Of a stretch of DNA of 64,000 bases, positions 9,328 through 16,420 are shown in pieces (positions within the stretch are counted from its first letter, which is position 1; every line of letters begins with the position of its first letter). This DNA comes from Salinispora arenicola (lineage in GTDB: Bacteria > Actinomycetota > Actinomycetes > Mycobacteriales > Micromonosporaceae), in NCBI RefSeq assembly GCF_006716065.1, contig NZ_VFOL01000001.1, positions 434,001 to 498,000 of the forward strand, read 5' to 3'. The notes under the pieces were generated by a model that had not been told where the DNA came from, made no database searches, and saw only the letters and a program-made list of their open reading frames with translations. The position numbers were made by a program, and so were the translations under genes.

Positions 9328-10017
9328 ATGGCCGACAACATTGCCCGGGTCCTCGCCGACGCGATCGCGCCCGACCCGACCCGACCGCTGCTGACCTGGT
9401 ATGACGACGCCACCGGCGAGCGCACCGAGCTCTCCGGCGCGACCTGCGCGAACTGGGTGGCCAAAACCGCCAACCTGCTGGTGGACGGGGTGGGACTGGG
9501 GCCCGGCGACGTCGCCGGGGTACTCCTCCCCCCACACTGGCAGACCGCCGCCGTGCTGCTTGGCTGCTGGTCGGCCGGCCTGACGGTGGCCGATGCACCG
9601 GGTGACGTGGACGTCCTCTTCGTCGCCCCCGCCCGGCTGGCCGAGGCGGACCGGTGGTCGGCCGGGGACCGCTACCTGCTCGCACTGGACCCGTTCGCCC
9701 GGCCGCTACGCGAGGTACCGCCGGGGTACGGCGACTTCGCGTCCGAGGTACGCACGCACGGCGACCACTTCGGGGCGTACCCGCCGGATGAACCGGCCCA
9801 GGCGGAGCTGGCCGCCCGGGCGGCGGCCCGCGCGGCGGACCTCGGGCTGAACCCCGACACGCGTGTTCTGATCGACGTCGACCGCTACCCGGACCCGGTT
9901 GACTGGCTGCTGGCCCCGCTGACCGCGAGCGCCTCCACGGTCCTGGTGGCGCACCCCGACCCCACCCGCCTCGGTGCCCGCGCCGACGCCGAGCGGACCA
10001 CCCTCACGCTGCCCTGA
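9328..10017 (+). CDS. TIGR03089 family protein (partial adenylate-forming fold)
   Basis: Family of unknown function found in actinobacteria, resembling the N-terminal part of AMP-forming acyl-CoA ligases. Seen: 229 residues from ATG 9328, with MADNIARVLADAIAPDPTRPLLTWYDDATGERTELSG and WVAKTANLLVDGVGLGPGDVAGVLLPPHWQTA, which parallels the opening of acyl-CoA synthetases (ordered entry, then GxGPGDxVAxxLP). There is no SGTTG-type ATP loop and no C-terminal subdomain, so catalysis as a ligase is unlikely. TATCGT lies 8 bases before the ATG and fits a -10 for near-leaderless transcription. It is convergent with the acetoacetyl-CoA synthetase gene, with only 18 bp between stops. Confidence 0.88.
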   Translation: MADNIARVLADAIAPDPTRPLLTWYDDATGERTELSGATCANWVAKTANLLVDGVGLGPGDVAGVLLPPHWQTAAVLLGCWSAGLTVADAPGDVDVLFVAPARLAEADRWSAGDRYLLALDPFARPLREVPPGYGDFASEVRTHGDHFGAYPPDEPAQAELAARAAARAADLGLNPDTRVLIDVDRYPDPVDWLLAPLTASASTVLVAHPDPTRLGARADAERTTLTLP

Positions 10018-10035
10018 CCCCCACCCGCGCCCCGG

Positions 10036-12030
10036 TCAGACTCGCCCGGCGGAGGTGTCGTCGTGGGTGGCACGACGCTGGGCCAGGCCCGCGAACGCCG
10101 TCAAGGACTCCGGGTTGGCCAACGCCCCCGTGGCGGCCGCCGAATCGACCGGGGTGCCGGTCAGGATCTTCTTGACCGGCACCTCCAACTTTTTCGCCGA
10201 CAGGGTACGCGGGACGGCCCGGACCTGGTGGATCTCGTCGGGCACGTGCCGGGGCGACAGGGCCGTACGCAGCTCCCGACAGATCCTGGCACGCAGCGCG
10301 TCGTCCAACTCCACACCCTCGGCGGGCACCACGAACAGGAGCAGTTCGCCGGCACCCCCCTCGGCGTCCTCCAGGTGTACGACCAATGAGTCGACGACCT
10401 CGTCCAACCCTTCCACCACCGAGTAGAACTCGGCGGTGCCGAGCCGGACCCCGCCCCGGTTCAGCGTGGCGTCGGAGCGACCGGTGATGACACAGCCACC
10501 CCGCGAGTTGATCGTGATCCAGTCACCGTGCCGCCAGACGCCCGGGTACCGGTCGAAGTACGCCTCTCGGTACCGGCTGCCGTCGGCGTCGTTCCAGAAT
10601 CCGACCGGCATGCTCGGCATGGGCTCGGTGATCACCAGTTCGCCCAGCTCTCCGATGATCGGGGTACCGTCGGCGGAGCGTGCCTCCACCTTCGCCCCGA
10701 GTGCCCGGCAGGCGATCTCGCCTGCGTGCACCGGCAGCAGCGGTGTGCCACCGACGAAACCCGTGCAGACGTCGGTACCGCCGGAGAGCGACTGGAGCTG
10801 CAGGGCGTCACCTACGTTCGCGTACACCCAGCGGAAGCCCTCGGCGGGCAGCGGCGCACCGGTGGAGCCGACCCCGCGTAGGGTGGACAGGTCGGCGATC
10901 TCCTTCGGGACCAGCCCGGCCTTGCGACAGGCCAGCAGGAACGGCGCCGAGGTGCCGAGGTAGGTGGTGCCGGTTCGCTCGGCCAGCCGCCACAGCGCGC
11001 CCAGGTCGGGGTGGCCTGGGTTGCCGTCGAAGAGCACTATCGTCGCGCCCACCGCCGGCCCGGAGGCCAGAAAGTTCCACATCATCCAGCCGGTCGTGGT
11101 GAACCAGAAGAACCGGTCCGCCGGGCCCAGGTCGTGGTGCAGGGCCAGCATCTTCAGGTGCTCCAGCAGGATGCCGCCGTGGCCGTGCACGATCGGTTTG
11201 GGTAGGCCGGTCGTGCCGGACGAGTAGAGCACGTACAGCGGGTGGTCGAACGGCACCGGCGCGAAGGCGAGCGGCTCGTCGGTGGCCGCGGCGAGGTCGG
11301 CCCAGGCGACCGTGTCCGCCGGGGGTACGCCGGCCGGATCGAGGTATGCGATGCCGACAGTGTGTCGCAGTGACGGCAGGGCGGCTCGGATGGCCGCCAC
11401 CTCGGCCCGCCGGTCGACCGGCTTGTCGCCGTATCGGTAGCCGTCGACGGCGACCAGGACCGTCGGCTCGATCTGCTGCCAGCGGTCAGTGACGCTACGG
11501 GTGCCGAACTCGGGCGCACACGAGGAGAAAATCGCACCGAGGCTGGCGGTGGCCAGCAACAGCACGTACGTCTCGGGGATGTTCGGTGCGTACGCGGCCA
11601 CCCGGTCGCCGGGGCCCACCCCGAGCCGGCGCAGCCCGGCGGCCACCCGGCGGACCTGCTCGCGCAGGTCGGCGGCGGACAGGGTGACCGGCGGCCGGGT
11701 CTGTCCGTGGGCGATCACCACCGGGTCGGCGTCGCCCCGGCCGGGCATCCGCAGCACGTTCTCCGCGTAGTTGAGGGTGGCGCCGGGGAACCAGCGGGCA
11801 CCGGGCATGCTCGGCTCGGCGAGGGTGGCCGTGGCCGGTGCGTGCGCCAAGACCCCGAAGTGGTCCCAGATCGACTGCCAGAAGGCGGGAAGGTCGGTGA
11901 CCGACCAGCGCCACAACTCGTCGTAGTCGGCGAAGTCCAGCCCCCGGTGCGCACTCAGCCACCGCAGGTAGGTCCCGATCCGGGACCGATCACGTACGTC
12001 CGCCGGCGGCGTCCACAGCACGTCTCCCAT
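10036..12030 (-). CDS. aacS: Acetoacetyl-CoA synthetase (acetoacetate--CoA ligase)
   Basis: Activates acetoacetate to acetoacetyl-CoA with ATP, feeding ketone-body carbon or PHB/polyketide precursors. Seen: 664 residues from ATG 12030, with GGAGGGTGGAGCG just before the start. The N-terminus GDVLWTPPADVRDRSRIGTYLRWL is typical of acetoacetate-CoA ligases rather than acetyl-CoA synthetase. The ATP loop is YVLYSSGTTGLPKPIVHG; the adenylate site includes FFWFTTTGWMMWNFLASG and VWRHGDW. A C-terminal catalytic lysine region lies in the last ~30 residues (TLSAKKLEVPVKKILTG). Downstream it meets a convergent gene; upstream is a thioesterase on the same strand with a 158 bp gap that holds short tandem repeats. 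Confidence 0.95.
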   Translation of the reverse strand: MGDVLWTPPADVRDRSRIGTYLRWLSAHRGLDFADYDELWRWSVTDLPAFWQSIWDHFGVLAHAPATATLAEPSMPGARWFPGATLNYAENVLRMPGRGDADPVVIAHGQTRPPVTLSAADLREQVRRVAAGLRRLGVGPGDRVAAYAPNIPETYVLLLATASLGAIFSSCAPEFGTRSVTDRWQQIEPTVLVAVDGYRYGDKPVDRRAEVAAIRAALPSLRHTVGIAYLDPAGVPPADTVAWADLAAATDEPLAFAPVPFDHPLYVLYSSGTTGLPKPIVHGHGGILLEHLKMLALHHDLGPADRFFWFTTTGWMMWNFLASGPAVGATIVLFDGNPGHPDLGALWRLAERTGTTYLGTSAPFLLACRKAGLVPKEIADLSTLRGVGSTGAPLPAEGFRWVYANVGDALQLQSLSGGTDVCTGFVGGTPLLPVHAGEIACRALGAKVEARSADGTPIIGELGELVITEPMPSMPVGFWNDADGSRYREAYFDRYPGVWRHGDWITINSRGGCVITGRSDATLNRGGVRLGTAEFYSVVEGLDEVVDSLVVHLEDAEGGAGELLLFVVPAEGVELDDALRARICRELRTALSPRHVPDEIHQVRAVPRTLSAKKLEVPVKKILTGTPVDSAAATGALANPESLTAFAGLAQRRATHDDTSAGRV

Positions 12031-12150
12031 CGCTCCACCCTCCTCGGCCCGGCACGACACTGTGCGGCCGTGGCGCCATCTTGCCCTATCTCGCGGCGCT
12101 GTTCTGCGCACCCGGTCCTGGCCGGCACGGGTGCACCGCCCAGCCACCCC

Positions 12151-12170
12151 GGTGTGCACCAGTGTGCACC
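12151..12170. repeat. Tandem 10-bp GTGTGCACC repeats upstream of acetoacetyl-CoA synthetase
   Basis: The units GGTGTGCACC and AGTGTGCACC follow directly on one another, and a related GGGTGCACCG lies at 12129-12138. The core GTGCAC is palindromic. They lie in the 158 bp gap ahead of the minus-strand aacS start, about 100 bp upstream of it. Spacing by one helical turn would suit a DNA-binding protein, so this is a candidate operator; nothing in the sequence names the regulator. Confidence 0.4.
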
Positions 12171-12188
12171 GGCCCCGTACGCCCGGTC

Positions 12189-12707
12189 TCAGCCGCCACG
12201 ATGCGCCTGGATTGCGCGCCGACGGGCGAGGCGATGGGCGCGCCGGATCTCCGCCTCCCGATAGCGCCGCTGATCTCCGGCGCTTTCCGGCACCACCGGT
12301 GGGACCATGCGCGGGCTGCCACCGACGTCGACGCCGACGAAGGCGAGGTACGCGGTGGCGACCCGCACCGGGTCACCCTCAGCCGAGTCCCACCGTTCGG
12401 CGGTGACCCGTACCCCGACCTCCATCGACGTCTGACCAGCCCAGTTGACCTGTGCGTACGCGTGCACCAGGTCCCCGACCCGCACCGCCTCGGAGAAGAC
12501 GATCTCGTCGATCGCCGCGGTCACCGCCGTCCCGCCGCTGTGTCGGGCGGCGGCCGCCGCCGCGACGTCGTCCACGAACTTCATCAGCACTCCGCCGTGC
12601 ACGGTGCCATAGAGGTTGACATCGACAGCAGTCATGATCTTACTGAGCGTGACCCGGGAGTATGCGGTCGGCCGACCCGGTGACGCGGTGGCGGGGTGTT
12701 CGGTCAT
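12189..12707 (-). CDS. Acyl-CoA thioesterase (hotdog fold)
   Basis: Hydrolyses acyl-CoA to free acid and CoA. Seen: 172 residues from ATG 12707. The hotdog core begins SRVTLSKIMTAVDVNLYGTVHGGVLMKFVDDVAAAAA; the N-x-x-G-x-x-HGG segment (NLYGTVHGG) carries the usual Asn/His region and the Asp (VDD) lies in the long helix, as in YciA/BACH-type enzymes. The strand pair AYAQVNWAGQTSMEVGVRV follows. The C-terminal ~35 residues are arginine-rich. No Shine-Dalgarno box is visible; TACCGT at 12715-12720 on this strand ends 7 bases before the ATG, so the mRNA is probably leaderless. It is divergent from a membrane protein gene only 23 bp away. Confidence 0.9.
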   Translation of the reverse strand: MTEHPATASPGRPTAYSRVTLSKIMTAVDVNLYGTVHGGVLMKFVDDVAAAAAARHSGGTAVTAAIDEIVFSEAVRVGDLVHAYAQVNWAGQTSMEVGVRVTAERWDSAEGDPVRVATAYLAFVGVDVGGSPRMVPPVVPESAGDQRRYREAEIRRAHRLARRRAIQAHRGG

Positions 12708-12714
12708 GCCGGAG

Positions 12715-12724
12715 ACGGTACGGT
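12715..12724. promoter_or_regulatory. Two divergent -10 boxes overlapping by 2 bp
   Basis: Between the thioesterase start (ATG 12707, minus) and the membrane protein start (ATG 12731, plus) there are only 23 bp. The plus strand reads TACGGT at 12719-12724, six bases before ATG 12731. The minus strand reads TACCGT (12720 to 12715), seven bases before ATG 12707. Both fit the actinobacterial TANNNT -10 at the distance expected for leaderless transcripts. They share bases 12719-12720, so RNA polymerase could not occupy both at once. Clear -35 boxes are not seen. Confidence 0.55.
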
Positions 12725-12730
12725 GCGCGG

Positions 12731-13372
12731 ATGCGACATCTATGGAGCTTCCTCGCGGGTCTCGTGGTGGCACCCGTCACGTGGATCCTGGTTACTCTCG
12801 GTCAGGACGGATCGGCGCACACCGTTGACCGCTGGATGGAGATCGGTCGGTTCAACTCGGCCAACCTCATCGAGCCGACCGTCTGGCTCATCGTGGGCGG
12901 CGTCCTGCTCGGCCTGCTCGGCACGCTGCGCGTCTCACCCGTCGGCCCGATCGTCGCCGGGCTGCTGCTCGCCACCCCGTACCTGGGGTTGTTCTTCGCA
13001 CCGTTCGCTGTCCGCAACCGAATCCCGGCAGACTGGGAGGTCCTCGGTGACCCGCTCCCGCTGCGGCTACCACTGGAGAACGGAACGCTCTTCCTGATCG
13101 GCTTGCTGCTTCTGATGGCCAGCTTCAGCGGCCAACGCTGGCGGCGGTGGCCGGCGAGCGTGGCGGCGCCGGGCCCAGCGGAGACCGCGAACCCGCAGGC
13201 GGTCCAGGACTGGCCGCCCGCACCGGAGCGGGACACCGCCGAGTTGACCCTGGGCTACCCGAAGCTCGGCGCGCCCGAGCCGCCGCCCCAGCGGGCGGGC
13301 GGCGAGACACCGTGGTCCGCGCCGCCGCGCGGCAACCACCCGTCGAAGGGCACCACCACCGAGCTTCGCTGA
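12731..13372 (+). CDS. Hypothetical four-TM membrane protein with Pro-rich tail
   Basis: A 213-residue protein of unknown function. Seen: a first hydrophobic segment RHLWSFLAGLVVAPVTWILVTLG near the N-terminus, a short polar loop (HTVDRWMEIGRFNSANLIEP), then three more segments around residues 50-68, 75-95 and 115-130 ending in a QRWRRWP basic anchor. A tail of ~75 residues rich in Pro, Glu and Gln follows. ATG 12731 is preceded by no ribosome binding site but has a -10-like TACGGT six bases upstream, so a leaderless transcript is likely. Convergent with the acyl-CoA dehydrogenase gene, with a probable shared terminator at 13391-13427. Confidence 0.8.
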   Translation: MRHLWSFLAGLVVAPVTWILVTLGQDGSAHTVDRWMEIGRFNSANLIEPTVWLIVGGVLLGLLGTLRVSPVGPIVAGLLLATPYLGLFFAPFAVRNRIPADWEVLGDPLPLRLPLENGTLFLIGLLLLMASFSGQRWRRWPASVAAPGPAETANPQAVQDWPPAPERDTAELTLGYPKLGAPEPPPQRAGGETPWSAPPRGNHPSKGTTTELR

Positions 13373-13390
13373 CCCATCCAGCCGAGCCCG

Positions 13391-13427
13391 CACCCCCGGC
13401 CCGGCCACCCCGGCGGGCCGGGTGGTG
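13391..13427. terminator. Bidirectional hairpin between convergent genes
   Basis: ACCCCCGGCCC (13392-13402) faces GGGCCGGGTGGT (13415-13426) with one mismatch/bulge in an otherwise G+C-only stem. It lies between the stops of the membrane protein (13372, plus) and the acyl-CoA dehydrogenase (13449, minus). There is no T tract, which is usual for actinobacterial hairpin terminators. Confidence 0.5.
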
Positions 13428-13448
13428 ACCCAGCCCGCCGGGGACGGA

Positions 13449-14612
13449 TCAGTCCTTCAGGAGTTGCCGCGCCATGACGATGCGCTGTACCTGGTTGGTG
13501 CCCTCGTAAATCTGGGTGATCTTCGCGTCCCGCATCATCCGCTCGACCGGGTAGTCCCGGGTGTAGCCATAACCACCGAGCAACTGCACGGCATCGGTGG
13601 TGATCTCCATGGCGGCGTCGGAGGCGAAGCACTTCGCCGCCGCGCCGAAGTAGGTCAGATCCGCGTCCCCCCGCTCGGACCTACCGGCCGCCGCGTACGT
13701 CAGCTGCCGCGCCGCCTCCAGCTTCATGCCCATATCGGCGAGCATGAACTGGACGCCCTGGAAGTCGGCGACCGCCCTGCCGAACTGCCGGCGCTCCCGC
13801 ACGTACCCCTTGGCGTAGTCGAGCGCACCCTGTGCGATGCCCACGGCCTGCGCGGCGATGGTGACCCGGGTGTGGTCCAGGGTCTGCATGGCGGTAGCGA
13901 AACCCGTGCCCTCCGCCCCGATCATCCGGTCGGCGGGGATACGAACACCGTCCAGGTAGACCTCGCGCGTCGGTGAGCCTTTGATCCCCAGCTTCTTCTC
14001 CGGTGCACCGAAACTGACCCCCGGGTCGGACTTCTCGACCACGAAGGCCGAGATCCCCCGACTTCCGGCGGCCGAGTCGGTCACGGCGAAGACGGTGTAG
14101 AAGTCGGACACCCCAGCATTGGTGATCCACCGCTTCACGCCGTTGAGCACCCAGTGGTCGCCGTCCCGCTCGGCCCGGGTACTCATCGCGGCCGCGTCAC
14201 TGCCCGCCTCCGGCTCGGACAGGCAGTACGAGAACATCGCGTCACCGGCCCCCACCGGCGTGAGGTACGTGCGCTTGAGCTCCGCGGAGCCGGCCAGGAT
14301 CAACGGCATGGTGCCCAGCTTGTTGACCGCCGGAATCAGCGAGGAGGAGGCACAGGCCCGCGCCACCTCCTCGATCACGATGGCTGTGGCGAGAGCGTCC
14401 GCGCCCGCGCCGCCGTACTCGACGGGAATGTGCGGGGCGTGGAAGTCGGCCGCTCGCAGCGCGTCGTAGGACGCCTTCGGAAACTCACCGGTCTCGTCCG
14501 CCTCAGCGGCGTGCGGTAACACCTTCGCCGCACAAACCTCACGGACCGCCTCCCGGACCGCCTGATGCTCATCCGACAACTGGTAAACGTCGAATGCCTG
14601 CGCTGCGGCCAT
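13449..14612 (-). CDS. Acyl-CoA dehydrogenase
   Basis: FAD enzyme that makes the trans-2-enoyl-CoA in beta-oxidation or branched-chain acyl-CoA breakdown. Seen: 387 residues from ATG 14612 with GAGGAGGGG upstream. Domains in order: N-terminal helical domain (DEHQAVREAVREVCA), FAD/substrate signature YCLSEPEAGSDAAAM and WITNAGVSDFYTVFAVTD, middle beta domain (GIKGSPTREVYLDGVRIP), and C-terminal domain with RRQFGRAVADFQGVQFMLADM and the catalytic-base motif KITQIYEGTNQVQR (Glu). In mycobacteria the corresponding gene (fadE25) sits beside purE-purK; here ugd and a giant membrane protein gene intervene. Substrate chain length cannot be read from sequence. Confidence 0.95.
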   Translation of the reverse strand: MAAAQAFDVYQLSDEHQAVREAVREVCAAKVLPHAAEADETGEFPKASYDALRAADFHAPHIPVEYGGAGADALATAIVIEEVARACASSSLIPAVNKLGTMPLILAGSAELKRTYLTPVGAGDAMFSYCLSEPEAGSDAAAMSTRAERDGDHWVLNGVKRWITNAGVSDFYTVFAVTDSAAGSRGISAFVVEKSDPGVSFGAPEKKLGIKGSPTREVYLDGVRIPADRMIGAEGTGFATAMQTLDHTRVTIAAQAVGIAQGALDYAKGYVRERRQFGRAVADFQGVQFMLADMGMKLEAARQLTYAAAGRSERGDADLTYFGAAAKCFASDAAMEITTDAVQLLGGYGYTRDYPVERMMRDAKITQIYEGTNQVQRIVMARQLLKD

Positions 14613-14866
14613 GTCGGCCCCTCCTCTTCACCGCTATCATGCGCAGTCTGTGGCGTCATCCGGCCGCGGACCGCGCAGACTGAAGGATAGCGACCCCTGG
14701 CTCAGGCGATCTTACCGCCGCGTAGGCTACGACGTGCCGCACCGACCCGGCCCGCGCGGGAACCGGTCAGACAGACGAACAGTCCAACTCCGGTGCCCTG
14801 CCCCTGGCGGGCGCCACGGTCGGATGCGACGCCACGAGCGGCGCCAGTGCGAGCGGAGAGACAGGC

Positions 14867-16294
14867 GTGACGATTCCGTACCCGAACACCCAGCCCATGC
14901 CACCGATCGGGGCCGTGACGCCCCCGTCCGGCGCTCCCCGCCCCCGGGTAACCTTCCTCGGCACCGGCTACCTTGGCGCGACGTACGCAATCTGCTATGC
15001 CGAGCTGGGGTACGAGGTGCTCGGCTTCGACGTGGACGCCGACAAGATCGCCATGCTCAACGCAGGCGAAGTGCCGATCCACGAGCCCGGCCTGGACGAG
15101 CTGCTCAAGCGCAACCTCGCCGCCGGGCGGCTGCGGTTCAGCACCGACATGGCCGAGGTCGCCGAGTTCGGGGACGTGCACTTCATCTGCGTCGGCACCC
15201 CGCAGCGGGCCGACGCGATGGGGGCGGACCTGTCGTACGTCGAGGCGGCCGTCACCAGCCTGGCACAGCAGCTCACCCGCCAGGCACTGATCGTCGGCAA
15301 GTCCACGGTGCCGGTCGGCACCGCGGAGTGGGTCGAGCAGTTGGTGAGCAAACACGCACCAACCGACCTGGGCATCGAGGTCGCCTGGAGCCCCGAGTTC
15401 CTCCAAGAGGGCTTCGCCGTTGACGACGTGCTCCGCCCGAACCGAATCGTGGTTGGCGTCAAGAGCGAGTGGGCCAACGGGATGCTCTACGCCGCGCACA
15501 AGGGCGTCTTCGACCTGGCTGCCACCGAGGACCGCGAGGTGCCGATGGTGGTCACCGACTTCGCCACCGCGGAGCTGGTGAAGGTCGCCGCGAACGCCTT
15601 CCTGGCGACGAAGATCTCGTTCATCAACGCGATGGCGGAGGTCTGCGAGGCCGCCGGCGGCGACGTGACCCACCTGGCCCGGGCCGTCGGTTTCGACCCG
15701 CGAATCGGCAACCGGTTCCTCCAGGCCGGCCTCGGCTTCGGTGGGGCCTGCCTGCCGAAGGACATCCGCGCCTTCCAGGCTCGAGCCCAGGAGTTGGGCG
15801 CTGGCGAGGCGCTACGTTTCCTCCACGAAGTCGACCTGATCAACCTGCGCCGCCGCACCCGGGTGGTCCAACTCGCGGCCGACCTGCTCGGCCGACGCAC
15901 CGGACCGGCCGGCCCCGACCTCTCGGGCACCAGGATCGGCGTACTCGGTGCGACCTTCAAGCCCAACACCGACGACGTCCGCGACGCCCCGGCCCTCGCC
16001 GTGGCATCGCTGCTCCACAAGGCCGGCGCCGACGTGCACATCTACGACCCGCAGGGCATGGACCGCGCCCGCGCCGTGGCCCCCGAGCTGACCTACGAGC
16101 CGGGGATCAACGAGGCGGTGGCCGACGCCGACCTGATCTGCGTCCTGACCGAATGGGCTGACTTCCGCAACGCCGACCCGGTCGCGCTCGGCGACCTGGT
16201 CGCCGGCCGCCGAGTGGTCGACGGCCGCAACTGCCTCGATTCAGCGCTGTGGGCTCAGGCTGGCTGGGAGTACCGCGGCATGGGTCGCCCCTGA
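14867..16294 (+). CDS. ugd: UDP-glucose 6-dehydrogenase
   Basis: Oxidises UDP-glucose twice with NAD+ to UDP-glucuronate, a precursor of acidic envelope glycans. Seen: 475 residues from GTG 14867 with GCGGAGAG upstream. After a ~27-residue extension the Rossmann fold opens VTFLGTGYLGATYAICYAELGYEVLGFDVDADKI. Further conserved blocks are FICVGTPQ, VGKSTVPVGT, EFLQEGFAVDDVLRPNRIVVG, the lysine-bearing KVAANAFLATKISFINA and the catalytic cysteine in GFGGACLPKDIRAF. The C-terminal UDP-binding domain includes LGATFKPNTDDVRDAPAL. It stands alone, divergent from the dehydrogenase gene; the 254 bp upstream contains a 7-bp inverted repeat (CAGTCTG/CAGACTG near 14647 and 14675) of unknown significance. 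Confidence 0.96.
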   Translation: MTIPYPNTQPMPPIGAVTPPSGAPRPRVTFLGTGYLGATYAICYAELGYEVLGFDVDADKIAMLNAGEVPIHEPGLDELLKRNLAAGRLRFSTDMAEVAEFGDVHFICVGTPQRADAMGADLSYVEAAVTSLAQQLTRQALIVGKSTVPVGTAEWVEQLVSKHAPTDLGIEVAWSPEFLQEGFAVDDVLRPNRIVVGVKSEWANGMLYAAHKGVFDLAATEDREVPMVVTDFATAELVKVAANAFLATKISFINAMAEVCEAAGGDVTHLARAVGFDPRIGNRFLQAGLGFGGACLPKDIRAFQARAQELGAGEALRFLHEVDLINLRRRTRVVQLAADLLGRRTGPAGPDLSGTRIGVLGATFKPNTDDVRDAPALAVASLLHKAGADVHIYDPQGMDRARAVAPELTYEPGINEAVADADLICVLTEWADFRNADPVALGDLVAGRRVVDGRNCLDSALWAQAGWEYRGMGRP

Positions 16295-16420
16295 CGCACC
16301 GCCGGCCACGCTCCGCCGAGCGGGATCGCCGCGCCCTGGAACCGCCGACAACTGTCGAAATCCACGCCGGCATTGGGCATGCTGCGACAGTGAGTTCCAC
16401 AGCGCGGCTGGAGGGGTGTC

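Noticed and set aside
10036..12030. Acetyl-CoA synthetase
   Set aside because: N-terminus and length match acetoacetate-CoA ligases, which start with the VLWTPP-type segment.
16351..16391. ACTGTCG/CGACAGT inverted repeat before the giant membrane protein gene
   Set aside because: Seven bases with a 27-base spacer is within what chance gives in this sequence; no further support.
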